A DNA stretch of 64,000 nucleotides from Terebella lapidaria (Eukaryota > Annelida > Polychaeta > Terebellida > Terebellidae): assembly GCA_949152475.1 (NCBI GenBank), contig OX424564.1, positions 27,464,165 through 27,528,164 on the forward strand, read 5' to 3'. Shown here in pieces: positions 35,415 through 47,547 of this stretch; within the stretch, counting starts at the first letter, position 1, and every line of letters begins with the position of its first letter. The position numbers and the translations under genes were made by a program. Under the pieces are notes generated by a model. The model did not search any database, had not been told where the DNA came from, and was given only the letters and a program-made list of their open reading frames with translations.

Positions 35415-37926
35415 TATGGAGCGTTTTTAGGGTCAATATTCATTGACATGCATTGTAGATTTTCTTGTTGTGAATGATTGTATCAACCGCGAAATTCTTC
35501 ATTCCACATTATTATTTCTAAACTTTCTGTGTCGAATTTACATATATTCTTACTGCATAGTTCTAACTTCCATATCCTTGCTGCTTACTTCCAAGTTCTT
35601 ACTGATACTTTCTCAATGCTTAATTCATCATGTCAAATTCTAACACCTTTGTCCATGCAAACTATCAAAAACAAATCGCATCTGGCACAATGCATATGGA
35701 ACTTAGCACATTGCATTTAGAATATAGCATATCGCATGATGAACAACGCACAACGGAAGAAGCACTCGGCGGTTAGCGCCGCCTGTCGTCATAATGATGC
35801 AGTAGTAATTGTTGTGGACAAAATTACTACTGCAACATTATGACGAGAGGAGGCGCTGGCCGCGCGTAGCCACATGATGTATGAGAAACTAAGAACTCCT
35901 TTCATTGGACACGTGAATTTTCGGCGCGACCAACAGGCGCCACACTCATGCAGCTGAGCACAGGCCCCGAATGAATTCCCACGCCCTGCCCTGTAAATGA
36001 AAGAATAGTGAGAGATGATTAATATGAGCCTATTATTAAGATTTTTATGCTCATTAAAATCAAATTTCGATGTGACGTCATGAATACTCATTATAATATA
36101 ATACACTGTTGCTAATTAGGTGCAGATATTATCATGACATAGGCCTGAAATTAACACACAAAAATAGTCATAACTTGAGCCGGACAGTGATAATTGAGAT
36201 ATGAAAAAAAAAAATTCAAGTCTAAATATTATGATCTCTCCGATCATAATTTCTTCATGCCGTTAATTTGGCCCGAGTCCAACTCGTGACAGTACAGTAG
36301 ATACACTAGCACTACGCTACGGTAGTCGTATTGGATTTAACTTATAGATCGTATTTACCTGTTTGCCACATAAAAAGACAATGCTTACCGAAAGATCATG
36401 AGAATTACACAAGGTATTGATTTTCCCAAATATAAATTGTTAAACTGATCTTCAAACCTATTGTCAAAACATGTTCGTAAATGTTGCCAAAGACATATTT
36501 CCTGTGTGGAATATAATACGAAATCAAGTTACATCTTGAAAGGTTTCTTCCGTTAATGACATATATTCACATACCGTCGATTCAAAGGCAACAAAACTTA
36601 TACACATCACAAAGGTACATAGGGAGAATCTTATGCATTTTGAGGAAAATTGTCAATAGTTTTTGAGAAAATGGCAGCCAAAGACAAAAATCATCATTTC
36701 TTGTGACAAAATAAGGTTTCGACCTTCCAAAGTCATTCAAGGTCAAATTCAAGGTCATCATTCAAACCGCAATATATGATTTCCCATTTGAATGTGCCAA
36801 TACTTAGGCTCTATCTTGAAAAGTTCTAGGAGTTTACCCCCGCAAACTCCTTTTTTTGCTGGAAATGGCTTAGAACAAATAGTGGCTCGATTTGGGACAA
36901 TAACATTTTTTTTCGCTGACATGTCAAAAAATCAAAATGTCTGTCACACGCAGACCGGCGATACAAGGGCAATGAAACTTGCTATTGATGTACATGAGGG
37001 AAATGTCTTGAAACAAAAATCTCAAACTGATCAGACAGTTTTCGAGAAAAAGGCCATCAAAGTCCAAATTTAGCCACTTTTCATAAAAAATGGCAGCCAA
37101 ATCGACAAAAACGATTAAAAAAAAAGACGGAATGTTTCAGTAAATTTCAGGAATGTTTTAGTAAATTCATCAAGGCAAAAAAAAGTTATTTGCAGGACGG
37201 ACGACGGACGAACGTACCAACTTTTTAGGTTAAAGGGCTTTCACCATGTTAAATTTCCTCACCCGTGTGAGCCCCGTATCCCCAAATTATTCCCCTATAT
37301 ACACGTCTGCTCATAAAAAGGGTTTAGGGCTATTTTCATCTTTTTCAAGCCCCTAAACCCCGGAAGTTTTCCCGGACGGACGACGGACGAAAAACCACGC
37401 CAATAACTTATCGGGCCATGGGACGGTAAGCTAAAAATTCAGTACGAACCAGCGGTCCATCAAACCAAGGTCTTTCCCTCATCCAGGAGTGTTCAGTTTC
37501 TCATTCACAATGTGGCCACTCGACCCGCAGCGCCGTCTGTTGTCATAATAGTGCATTAGTAATTTTGGCACATGAAATGCTTCATTCGTTTTGCTTTGTT
37601 CTTCGTGCGATGTGCTTTATTCTAAATGAAATGTGCTAAGTTCCATATGCATTGTGCCAGATGCGATTTGTTTTTTGATAGTTTGCATGAACAAAGATGT
37701 TAGAATATGGCATGATGAATCAAGACTTGAGAAAGTACCAGTCAGAACTTGGAAATGAGCAGCAAGGGGATGGAAATTAGAGCTATGCAGTAAGAATATG
37801 TGAATTCTACACAGAAAGTTTAGAAATAGTAATGTGGAATAAAGAATTTTGCGATTGAAACAATCATTCACAACAAGAAAATCTACAATGCATGACAATG
37901 AATATTGACCCTAAAAACGCTCCATA
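35415..37926. mobile_element. 2.5-kb foldback transposon with 6-bp target duplication TCCAGT
   Basis: Terminal inverted repeats of about 450-480 bp: 35415-~35900 and ~37460-37926. Both begin TATGGAGCGTTTTTAGGGTC and share long matching blocks (GCATTGTAGATTTTCTTGTT, ATCGCATCTGGCACAATGCA). TCCAGT flanks both ends directly (35409-35414 and 37927-37932), a clean 6-bp target duplication. The left arm holds an extra hairpin at about 35779-35862 (GCGCCGCCTGTCGTCATAAT against its complement). The unique centre contains a copy of the GGTCAAATTCAAGGTCATC / GGACGGACGACGGACG repeat (about 36640-37440). No transposase is visible; non-autonomous. Confidence 0.85.
36640..37440 (+). repeat. Dispersed AGGTCA / GGACGACGGACG repeat family member
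   Basis: Contains AAATGGCAGCCAAAG, TTCAAGGTCAAATTCAAGGT, CCCATTTGAATGTGCCAATA, two GGACGGACGACGGACG tails and CGCCAATAACTTATCGG. The same word order occurs inside the elements at 46278 and 54904 and partly at 12840. Probably a short transposable element nested in the foldback element. Confidence 0.6.
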
Positions 37927-37932
37927 TCCAGT

Positions 37933-40900
37933 CAGCTGAAGTGTTAAATGTTAATACCTTGGTTTGTGCGCAGTTGAATGACTACCTTGCTAAGAGTTTC
38001 GCCAACTACGTTCGCCCTTTTCATCAACAACCTGTTCATCAACAACAATGCATTTTCCAAGTAAATGATATATATAATTTAGCTTAATATGCTGGTGATA
38101 ATGTGACTCGGAACCCAACCTTCAACTTATGGCCGATAACTCATAATTGATGTTAACGATGACATTTCATTATCAAAATATAGTCCACTTTAGAATACTA
38201 GTAAGGAATGCTCGTGTTAGTGAATTTAGTTTTCATATAAATAAACAACCTCTGAAAGATGTAGATAGATATCTCGGGGTGATGGACAATCATTCACTTT
38301 TTGTATCACAATAGCGTGCTTTCTAGCTCCGCAGGCAGGACACTTGGTGGTCTTATATACTGTTTACACAGTGTGTGTGTGTGTGTGTGGGGGGGGGGGG
38401 GGCGAGTGGTGGGCGGGTAGAATTTATCTCGAAATGTGATAAAAGTACAGGCAGGGTTTGTCGTTTTTACTTTGGTGTTTCTAAAGTGTCACTTCTTAAT
38501 ATGGTATGCTGTGGGATTTTAATACAACCTTTTTATTCCAATGCCTTAGCCATTTGAGTAGGCTAAGGCATTGGAATGAACTAGTTAACCCAAACGCCAA
38601 CTGACTTACACAACACACATTTAACTGGTATCACAACCAACATCTTAATAATTGGTCCACAGAAATCAACACTTTATGGCGCCCCGTTCGTGCCACAAAA
38701 AAGTGATTTTTCCCCCAACTCTTACACATGCGATAATAACTCATACGTGGGTTTTACGTGGGTGAATGGATAGGTAGGCAGGTAGATATATAGGTAAGTA
38801 AGTTTATTCAGATAGTTTGTTTGAGTAGCCAGTAGTAAGTTCATTTAAGTTTATTCAAGTAGTAGTAAGGAAATTTAAAAGAGTTTAATTAAGTAGTCAA
38901 CTGTATATTTTAAATGTATGTTGATTAAGGTGTCATATAAGCTCAAATGTGAATGATAACTGTATAATTATGCACACGGCTCTGTGTAGAGATTGTACGT
39001 GTTTTCACTCCCCGAAACTAAGTCTCTGCATTTACTCTCCCATTACATATACGCACCAACTTATACAACGCCGCGCTAAACTTTCTACAGTCAATTCACG
39101 CATACCGCCATGCATACTTACATATCCACGACAACATCGCATTTCAGTAACCCAATAACCAATCACGACTCGAGATGCTGCACACGTGATATGAACTCAC
39201 CTTGCAGATTAGACACGTTTGGAAGACATTTTGAGGGAGTAAGAGTCATGTTGGAATAACTAATGTGTTCAAGATTAGAAATAAATTCGGTCGATTAATC
39301 AGAGGTGTATGAGTGACTGAAGTTGTTGAATTGTGCTATTTAGAATAGGAATTCTCACGAATAGGCCTGTGATTGCATGAATGACTGAACGTTGAACTTC
39401 GTCGAGTTGACGGTCAATTAGACGAAGAAGAATACGCTATATAGCCATAATAAAAATGTTTGAGTTTTATACCATGAATTGTTATGCACTATAAGACAGG
39501 GCTAGAAATTACCCCACAATAGATGCTGGTCAGGGGGAGGGAGGGGGGGGGGCGTATTTTCACTTATCAATGATGGCAAAAGATGATGGTCCAGCGGACC
39601 TGCATCCTTTAAAAGTTTTGCCAGCCCGAAAAGATATTTGGTGGATCAAGACTGAAGGGTCGACAGTAATTTCTATTAGTGTTGTAGGATGAAATTGGCA
39701 CCATCGTGTCGTCATCCCTAGCGGAACTCCTCAGGATGAAGGAGACTGACAGCTGTTCTTTAACTCTCTCCAGGCTAGCTTATTTATACATGTAGCTGAG
39801 CTGATGGCTTATGATTTTGACTCACGTGATACATATCACTGACGGTAGGAAATCTATGTGTGAAATATATGTTTTTCCAAAGATCCCCCGCCACATAATC
39901 AGTTTGTACGTATAGGCTACACATTGACTTGTGTGTCTTGGTGTACCAGATGCATTTCACCTGAATGCACGTGAGTGTATATAAATTATATCATTTGAAC
40001 AGTTCTGGACAACAAATTAATCCGATGGATCAGCTTTCAGTGAATTTGTGAGTGGAAATCCCAAGACTGGAGTCCCTTGATTTCAACCAGGTCAGTCTAG
40101 GAGCGTAATATATATGATATTGTTCACTTGGTGGTATTCTCAATGTAAGGACACACCTGACTTGGCGATTTGTACCACCTGACAATCCTACATACGCTAT
40201 ATTGGACGGCGACAGTCTATATTGGACAGCAAAAATGTATATTGGACGATGTTGTGCTTCTCAGCCAATGAGAGCGCGTGTGGCATGTGGGTTTACCCCA
40301 CTCTGGGTTTTTCCCAACAAAAAAGAACGTGGCTTTTGTTAGTTTTGACTCCGTAAATAATATAGTGAGGCCATCATTTTTTTGCCCATTGTGGCCCATG
40401 TAGCGCAGCTTACTATTTCTTCTATATTAAATTAAGATTAAAAATGTGCCAGACGGATTAAATATGGTATACATTCAGTGGGTGAGTAGTATTAACAGAG
40501 TAAGGTACGCTACTTGGGCCAAAATGGGTAGTCGGGCCAATAAAAAAAATTGCAGCAGTGAAAAATTGGTCATTTCTTACACTTTCATTTACCAGCGTGC
40601 TTGTGTGTATTAGACTCACATGTGCGTTCACGCGGCCCAGAAATACCGCTGGGCATAAACACATAAAGTTAAAACTCAGCTTTAGTATGAGCATAGAGAT
40701 GGAAAAAGATTTTTCTTCTTCACGATTCAGTTCTGTAACAACCAAACTAAGACATAGTTCACCAAATATTCAGCTTGACTTCGATGAATGTATTTGGGTG
40801 ATAGTGAGTAAAATATCCAAATTCAACTCGTCTATGTGTCGAAATTAATATCGGGAAAACGACAACCATCATAAAACACATTGCAGTTTGTTGTCAAAAA

Positions 40901-41434
40901 CAACAAGAATCTGATCACATTTCATTTCCTGGTTCATTTCAATATTTCATCATGTACTTGCCACAGGTCTAGACGATTCAGAAAACTGCTGTAGTGCTGC
41001 ACCTGGTAACTATACCACATGACAATGAGACAATATGGCCATGATGACTGACAGTTCGTAGACCAAATTCGTAAACCTAAGTTCAAAATGGCTGCCAAAA
41101 TTCTTTGAAAATTTAAATATAAAAGTTACATAATACATACGGGCTTAAATTCTGAAGATCTACCTATAAAAGTACACAAAGAAAAGATACTCGAATATTG
41201 CACCCTTGAATAATCTAAATATATGGATTATCAGTTATATTCAACTGGGACATGTCCGTGATATCTGGAAAGAATTATGAGTAAGTCATTGTAACAAAAC
41301 CATAGTCGAAAGCACATGCAGGCAGACATAATATAATCTGAGTTGGTGAAAAGAGACTATTCCTTCGCATAACCATGAAGGCAAAGAATTATCATTTTGA
41401 TGCTGCATATTTTTTATCAGTGCATGTTTTATCA
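37933..41434. other. No gene seen
   Basis: A (GT)n(G)n microsatellite lies at about 38370-38402 and a G-tract near 39530-39551. At 40195-40245 TATATTGGAC occurs three times at about 20-bp spacing, the same word that forms the arms of the structure at 41.5 kb. Open frames (38949-39158, 40558-40848) show no family resemblance. Confidence 0.45.
38370..38402. repeat. (GT)n followed by poly-G microsatellite
   Basis: About nine GT units run into a tract of about 14 G. Confidence 0.85.
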
Positions 41435-41660
41435 GTGCATGTTATATACTCAATGTTGAGTATATACCATCCAATATACAGTTTACGGCATTCAGAAATG
41501 TCATATTGACCTCGGCTAACGCCTCGGCCAATATTCAGAAATGTCATAACGACCTCGGCTGACGCCTCGGCCAATACATTTCTTCATCCCGTAAACTGTA
41601 TATTGGACTCCTCAACATCCAATGTTTGTATAATATTATCGAGTATTGAGTGGTTATTGT
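41435..41660. mobile_element. Short inverted-repeat element
   Basis: The arms CCAATATACAGTTTACGG (about 41470) and CCGTAAACTGTATATTGG (about 41588) are exact complements. Inside, a unit of about 43 bp (ATTCAGAAATGTCAT, GACCTCGGC, ACGCCTCGGCCAATA) is repeated twice. A 20-bp palindrome TATACTCAATGTTGAGTATA lies just outside at about 41446. Confidence 0.6.
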
Positions 41661-42228
41661 AATTGTGCCGAGGGATAATAACCTTGCCCATGGATCCTTG
41701 GAAGGTACACATATTCGATACAATCTATTTCCAATGATGAGGCGACGGATGTTCTGGTATGATTCAGTTATTAAAGTGACATTCTATTAACCGTGTGTGT
41801 ACTGTTTGGAAATGTTTATTTCATATATAATACAAAATAATACAAAAGTATAAAATATATTATGCTTGAAGCATTTATTATACTGAAGTATGACTGGACT
41901 AATAGTTCTTGAAAATTGATATTATTTAAAAGTGTAACTAAACATTACTGTACAAACACGATGCAAAAGACAGAGAACCTAGAATTTATAATTTTGAGGA
42001 ACAAGGCCCGACTATTGACAAAATGATGAGTCACTATATGGAGTAGAGGATGGCAATGTAGACAAGCCAGTATGGATTTTATGTTTTGAATTGACACGGA
42101 CATGGTATGAATTACAGGATGCACATGAACAAATTCATTCATTTAATTCAGTTTCTGGATGGAAATGATAACAATAGTACAACATGCCATAGGTTGTACA
42201 CAGATAAACCTCAACTAGTTTCTGTACT

Positions 42229-43398
42229 TTACGCACGATAATATTTCACGGCTTCAGCCAGTGGCATCAGAAGATTTCCGGCGATCACTACAATAGCACC
42301 TACAATCTCAAGAACGTTGGCATTACCCGGGTACATCCCAGAGAGTACTGTGTACTGCAGGACGAAACATCCAGGTATTTGAATCGTCTTGAGAATACCC
42401 GACACGAGAGGAGGGCTGTACCTATATCCGAACGCTAACAAGAAGTTGTGACTGCCAGATATCAGCATGTGCCCGGCGAGAAACATCGTACAAACCATTA
42501 AATGAGGAAGCGTGGGAACCTCAGTGGCGAGCATTAGAACTAGCGATATTAAGACCCCAGTCACCGACATCCAAAACATTGCAATCTTTGTGTCCAAGTC
42601 GTACAGCTTGTAACGGATGGTCAATATGTAGATGGCGTTGGTCGGAGCCTCCACGAACGCTAGACTGTATCCAATTATAGAATCCCTCTTTTTGTTACTA
42701 TGTTCGACGAATGACGTATTATTCACACCGTCAGTGGATGCATTCATTGGCGGTAAATTGCATGGTGAATGCAGAGCTGCTGAGGAATTCACCAGGGAGT
42801 CACCAATGTTCTTAAAGAGGAAAGGTGGCTGTACTACCAGCAGAGCGCCTATCACACACAAACACAATGCGAGGATTTGTTCCGTTTTGACACTCCTTGA
42901 CAGTACTAAAGTTACTACGAAGAATATGCACAGCTCTACACTTTTACACAGGGCACAAACCAATCCGACTGGGACGTAGTATGTTTCACCGTAACCTGCA
43001 TAACTGCAAGCTACAATGCAAAGTGAGGCCAGCAACAGCCAGCCAACTTTCTCCCTCGGTACGCGAACTTGTTTGTCCTCGGACGCCCCCACTATTACGA
43101 GTGAAATCAAAAATTGGACAGCATATCGAAGGGCGTTGAGTTCCGAGTGTGGAATCAAGCGGTTGAGAAGCTGGGCGAACATCAAACCAACACATATTCC
43201 AAGTATTCCAATCACAATACATGAGTAGCCAATACATCGCATTTTGATATCGGATTTGTCGTCCTCTTTTGTCTGTTTTTGTCCAATAAGAGCATCCTTT
43301 TCTGTGCCGGAAATATCCGACAGGAGATCATCTTTGGACTCGCCTGGTGTCCTCTCCCGTGAATTGACCACGTCCATCTCTATTGATTTAATAGTCAT
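42229..43398 (-). CDS. DMT-superfamily (SLC35G/EamA-like) transporter, intronless, unit 1
   Basis: A 389-residue multi-spanning carrier in one exon. I place the start at the ATG at 43398 (MTIKSIEMD), which aligns with the ATG starts at 9181 and 8110; the open frame extends to 43446 but has only a GTG there. The N-terminal tail has SKDDLLSD and TEKDALIGQ (acidic dileucine). About ten hydrophobic segments follow, with LIPHSELNALRYAVQ, KSVELCIFFVVTLVLSRS and GALLVVQPPFLF in the first half. A luminal or extracellular loop carries NSS, NAS and NNTS sequons. The second half has SGSHNFLLAFGY and GCFVLQYTVLSGMYPG. The protein differs from unit 2 at four positions by eye (L/F at ORF residue 8, TLPH/TFPH, KTIQ/KTLQ, PLAEA/PLVEA; the first lies upstream of the chosen ATG). 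Substrate unknown. Confidence 0.87.
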   Translation of the reverse strand: MTIKSIEMDVVNSRERTPGESKDDLLSDISGTEKDALIGQKQTKEDDKSDIKMRCIGYSCIVIGILGICVGLMFAQLLNRLIPHSELNALRYAVQFLISLVIVGASEDKQVRVPREKVGWLLLASLCIVACSYAGYGETYYVPVGLVCALCKSVELCIFFVVTLVLSRSVKTEQILALCLCVIGALLVVQPPFLFKNIGDSLVNSSAALHSPCNLPPMNASTDGVNNTSFVEHSNKKRDSIIGYSLAFVEAPTNAIYILTIRYKLYDLDTKIAMFWMSVTGVLISLVLMLATEVPTLPHLMVCTMFLAGHMLISGSHNFLLAFGYRYSPPLVSGILKTIQIPGCFVLQYTVLSGMYPGNANVLEIVGAIVVIAGNLLMPLAEAVKYYRA

Positions 43399-43620
43399 CC
43401 TGACTTCCCAAGTAAATTTTTTTAAATTATAAGTATTTGCAGCCACTGCTCAGCGATACGGACCTTAAGTGACAGAGTGACACACGTTGATGTATACAAT
43501 AAATACTGTGAGGGGAGCATTCCTGATTGATGAAAGTCACCTCCACCCCTCTATCTAACACGGGGGCGATCTGACTGTGTTGGCCGTGACGGTATGTTCG
43601 AGTTAATAAAGTGTACACGA

Positions 43621-43740
43621 GTTGACAACAGATGCTGAATTATACACATACAAGTTAATAAATCTTATGTGCGAGTTGGTGAGCTGTACATACGAGTTAA
43701 TAAGTCGTACGTATGAGTTAATGAGTCGTACGTATGGGAT
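43621..43740. repeat. Minisatellite upstream of the unit-1 transporter
   Basis: Imperfect units of about 20-22 bp with CGAGTTAATAAGTCGTACGT. Present also in unit 2 (about 52248-52367) but collapsed in unit 3, where AGTTGAATGCTG is followed directly by non-repeat sequence. Confidence 0.7.
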
Positions 43741-45717
43741 ACTTGTAGGAGTCAAACATACAAGATATTGTATTGTACACACTCGATAGCAATACGCTTC
43801 CGTAAAGTCTTCGAAAGTAAATATAGTTCTATAATTTCCTGTGATTTCCAAATTCCATTTTTTTTTTACAATTTCCCATCTTAAGTTGGTCCGGTGTTTG
43901 GTGTATATAGTCCTGAAACTGAAACATAAATTTCGCGCCCTGAGCCACTGTGAGATACAGTAGGCTGAAACCGTAATTTCTTGTGAAATTATTTTAAAAG
44001 AAACCGTTAATTTCTTGTTGCCCTCCTGTCACACAATTAATTCGAATTCTGCAACTCTAATCTCAATCACGGATAAAAAATACTAAATCTTCGGTATTCG
44101 CGCGATTGTAGTTTCTTGGGGGAAACTCCAATGAAGGAAGTAGATGTTGATGCATACATACTATAGTACATACATATGTAATTTTGGGCCTGGAATGCCG
44201 CTCTCGGTGAATTCTTGTCTATTAGACATCGTTGACCTGGGCATTCATGTTATGCACACTTTCCATGCCAACAGGAAGGATACATAACTGCAATGTGTCA
44301 CAATGGCAACGTATGCCTTGCATATTTTTCAACAAAACTTCACGCGCATATATCTTTACGTCGATTCGAATCAAAGATATTCGCTGGCCATCAGGTTCGC
44401 CACCGTGTCGTGCTAGCAGCCCCATATTGATAACGTTAACCTGTTTTCACGAACTTACGAAGAGTCGGGTGATTTAAGTTTAATGGCTGCAGCGAAGCGT
44501 TCACTGGGTTCCACACTAGATCCAATGACAAGCGCCCTGTATTACTCGAGTCAAGCACGTTCTGCCTGTACTGGCTTCTGTTGCCTCTGATTTCTAACTT
44601 CTTTTCTCCACTCCGGGCTTCTTTCATGATTATAATATGAATTGTTTTGCACTATAAGATGTGATTCGCATCACGGTGAAGTCGCCCCCAGCGACAATAG
44701 CAAAAGTGCTTTTTTTTATATATAGCTCTCAAGGTTACCGCATTTACACCTGAACCGATGGCTTTTAAATTCTACTCTTATTCTACACATATGTAGAGGA
44801 ATGATTTTGGACATAAAAATATAGTGCCCAAATGTGAGATTAAATCTTATTCCAAACAACGTTGAGGGTATGAAATTTATTGACAATAAGTGTTTACTAA
44901 ACTCCTAGTACACTTATTAGAGACATCGGTTTTTTTTCATTGCAAGGATGGATCACTTGGATGTTCCGTGGTGTGACTGCTTTTATAAAATCCAACCTAA
45001 AATTGACGGATTTTGGATTTATAGTGACAGCCCCCTCGTCGACACCCGTCTTCCAATCATGTAGAAAGGGTTTTGCATCAAATAGAAAGCGGTAATCATG
45101 CAAGAAGTCGGTACGTCTCCCCACCGTGTCTAAGGCTGTTCTAAGGTTCTTATGCACCAGACATGGTGATGATCAATCGTTTAATAATAAAAACAAGAAT
45201 CATACCTGGTGCAAAGCACCAGATCTCCCGGATGACAGAAGTCGAAAAAAAGCGCGATCATTTCTAGCACTGTTTTCAATTTAATTCCGTGCACATATCA
45301 TATAGGCCTACAATGTCCATACCGGACGAATATACCGATGTGAAAGCAATTGGTACCGTATAGTTCGTATGAACACTGATCGAGTGCGCCCATAAAAAAA
45401 TAGCAAGGTGTTCATAAAATTCAGCACCGTTTACTATTTGGCCCAAAAATCAATATATTCGTAAAGTTGTTTTTGGTCAATAGACGTGGAATCAATACCC
45501 CGTATTAAGTATTCCGAGCAAACAAAACAGGGTCCGTTATCCAATCTCATAGTCCGGGGACAGAAAGTCATATCAGGCATACGAAGTGAGAGAAAACAAA
45601 AATGACAGAGAAACTCATGAACCCCCGTAAATGGCCATTAGGAGGTGAAATCAGGTGTTCCGGAAAGAGTGAGCATTTCTTGCCCCACTAGTGGCACCCG
45701 TCATGAATTCCCCAAAA
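43741..45717. other. No recognised gene; contains one unassigned open frame
   Basis: Upstream DNA of the transporter gene. Open frames at 44222-44425 and 44436-44627 show no family features. A word shared with 39.46 kb (TGAATTGTTATGCACTATAA type) occurs at about 44637. See also 44897-45157. Confidence 0.4.
44897..45157 (-). CDS. Unrecognised 86-codon open frame
   Basis: Encodes a soluble-looking peptide with GRRTDFLHDYRFLFDAKPF and DEGAVTINPKSVNFRLDFI; I do not recognise a domain. It is repeated without amino-acid change in unit 2 (53523-53783), which only reflects recent duplication. It could be an exon, a piece of a mobile element or chance. It lies downstream of the Penelope-like RT relic on the same strand. 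Confidence 0.25.
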   Translation of the reverse strand: MHKNLRTALDTVGRRTDFLHDYRFLFDAKPFLHDWKTGVDEGAVTINPKSVNFRLDFIKAVTPRNIQVIHPCNEKKPMSLISVLGV

Positions 45718-46277
45718 TTAACATGAAAATAGATCTAGTTGCATGGCAGACATGGATTTGCTGTATTTATCAACCAGATCATGATGACGTCCATAGAATT
45801 TCTTAAACGCAGCTATAAGTCTTGGTAAAACATATCCTTGTCGTAGCAGTTTAGAGACTAGCTGGGCACTTCGATAGACAAAGTCCTCATATTTGCAACT
45901 AGCTCTGGAATAGCGTATAAGTTGAGAAACAAACACACCATATGCCGATGACATAGGAATGTTGCTGCTTAGAAAAGGGAAATTGACTATGGAAAAATTG
46001 AAATCATCATGTTTGTCATATAATCTAGTTGACAGGTTAGAATCATTATCAATCTCCAACCTCAGGTCTAGATAGTTGGAAAAATTAGCGGATTCTGTAG
46101 TATCCCTAATTTCAAGTTCCTTAGGATATATGACATCCAAATAATCACCAAACTTGGGATTATTTACCGACAATACATCATCTATGTATCGGAAAGTGAA
46201 ATTAAAATTACATGTTAGTTTCTTAGAACCTCCTCTTTGTAAATGTTGGATAAAATCTGATTCATATGAGTATAAAA

Positions 46278-47547
46278 TTAGGCCAAGGGCCAAAGATAGG
46301 TTACCGGACAATGTTTAATTGTTTAGATGTTAGCCAGGTCACTGGTTAAATTCAAGGTCAAGACAATATTCAGTAATATAATATTAAGCATATATCATGT
46401 CCACAGTTGATTGCTAAGCCATAAATTCAATAATCAAAGAGATATTAGCAATTTTGTGCTGTGGCCTTGAAAATGAAGACGAAGGTCAAATTCAAGGTAA
46501 TCAAAATATTCAGTGTTTATCATTTTCTATATGTCCACAATTGATTCCCAAGCCATACAGTCAATAGAGGAGCAATATATGAGCCATTTTGTCCTGTGAC
46601 CTTGAAAATGAGGTCAGAGGTCAAATTCAAGGTCATGAGAACATTCAGCATATATCATTTCCTATATGTCCACAATTGATTCCTAAGCTGTAAAATCGAT
46701 AATAAGTGAGATATTAGCCATTTTGTCCTGCGACCTTCAAAATGAGGTCGAAGATCAAATTCAAGGTCATGACAATTATCTGCATCATTTCCTATATGTT
46801 CATAACTGATTCCTAAGCTGTAAAGTGGATAACAAGCGAGATATTGGCCATTTTGTCCTATGACCTTGAAAATGGGGTCGAAGGTCAAATTCAAGGTCAT
46901 CAGAATATTCAGCATATATCATTTCCTATATGTCCACAATTGACTCCTAAGCTGTAAAGTGGATAATAAGGGAGATATAAGCCATTTTGTGCTCTGACCT
47001 TGAAACTGAGGTCAGAGGTCAAATTCAAGGTCACGAGAATATTCAGCATATATCATTTCCTATATGTCCACAATTGATTCCTAGTCTCTAATCTCAATAT
47101 TAAGTGAGATATTAGGCATAATGTCTCCCATTATAAAGCATAGGAGAATTTAACATGGGAAAGTCCCATTTGGGCCGACTTTATGCCAAAATGGCCCACT
47201 TCGAGCGATTCAAGCGCAACGAAATTTATAGACATCATAGGAGTACATATGAGGAGTGTTATGTATCAAAAAGAAAAAAAGTTACTGAACAGATTTTGAG
47301 AAAATGGCCGCCAAAGTCCAAAATCAGGCATTTTTCGTCGAAAACGGCCGCCATTTTGAAAAAAATGCGAAAATAAAAAAACTAAAAAATATCTCCTTCT
47401 TGAATTATTTTTAAGTATTTTTGTGCAAAATTTCAGAAAAATTCGCCCGTAAACTAAAAAGATAAAAATGTGGACGACGGACGACGGACGCCGGACGCCG
47501 GACGCAACGACACGCCAATAGGTTATCGGACCATAGGTCCGGTAACC
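46278..47547. mobile_element. 1.27-kb element nested in the RT relic, TAAAA target duplication, internal AGGTCA tandem array
   Basis: TAAAA flanks both sides (46273-46277 and 47548-47552), and removing the element restores continuity of the RT sequence. Ends carry an inverted motif (AGGTTACCGGACA near 46297 and GGTCCGGTAACC at 47536-47547). At the right it forms a hairpin with GGTTATCGGACC, next to GACGACGGACGCCGG repeats. The left terminus is TTAGGCCAAGGGCC. The interior at about 46321-47110 holds six or so units of 130-138 bp, each with TGACCTTGAAAATGAGGTC and GGTCAAATTCAAGGTCA. No transposase; non-autonomous, class uncertain. Confidence 0.8.
46321..47110. repeat. Tandem array of 130-138-bp AGGTCA-bearing units
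   Basis: Units repeat ATATCATTTCCTATATGTCC, ACAATTGATTCCTAAGC, GAGATATTAGCCATTTTGTC, then TGACCTTGAAAATGAGGTC and AAATTCAAGGTCA. Two units contain a perfect AGGTCAGAGGTCA (46611-46623 and 47009-47021), the DR1 arrangement bound by several nuclear receptors in other animals. Confidence 0.85.

Noticed and set aside
36792-37073. 93-codon open frame as a gene
   Set aside because: Lies inside a dispersed repeat nested in the foldback element.
43399-43446. Upstream extension of the unit-1 transporter to a 405-residue protein
   Set aside because: The extension starts at GTG; the ATG at 43398 aligns with the starts of the 9181 gene and of the truncated copy. The same holds for units 2 and 3.
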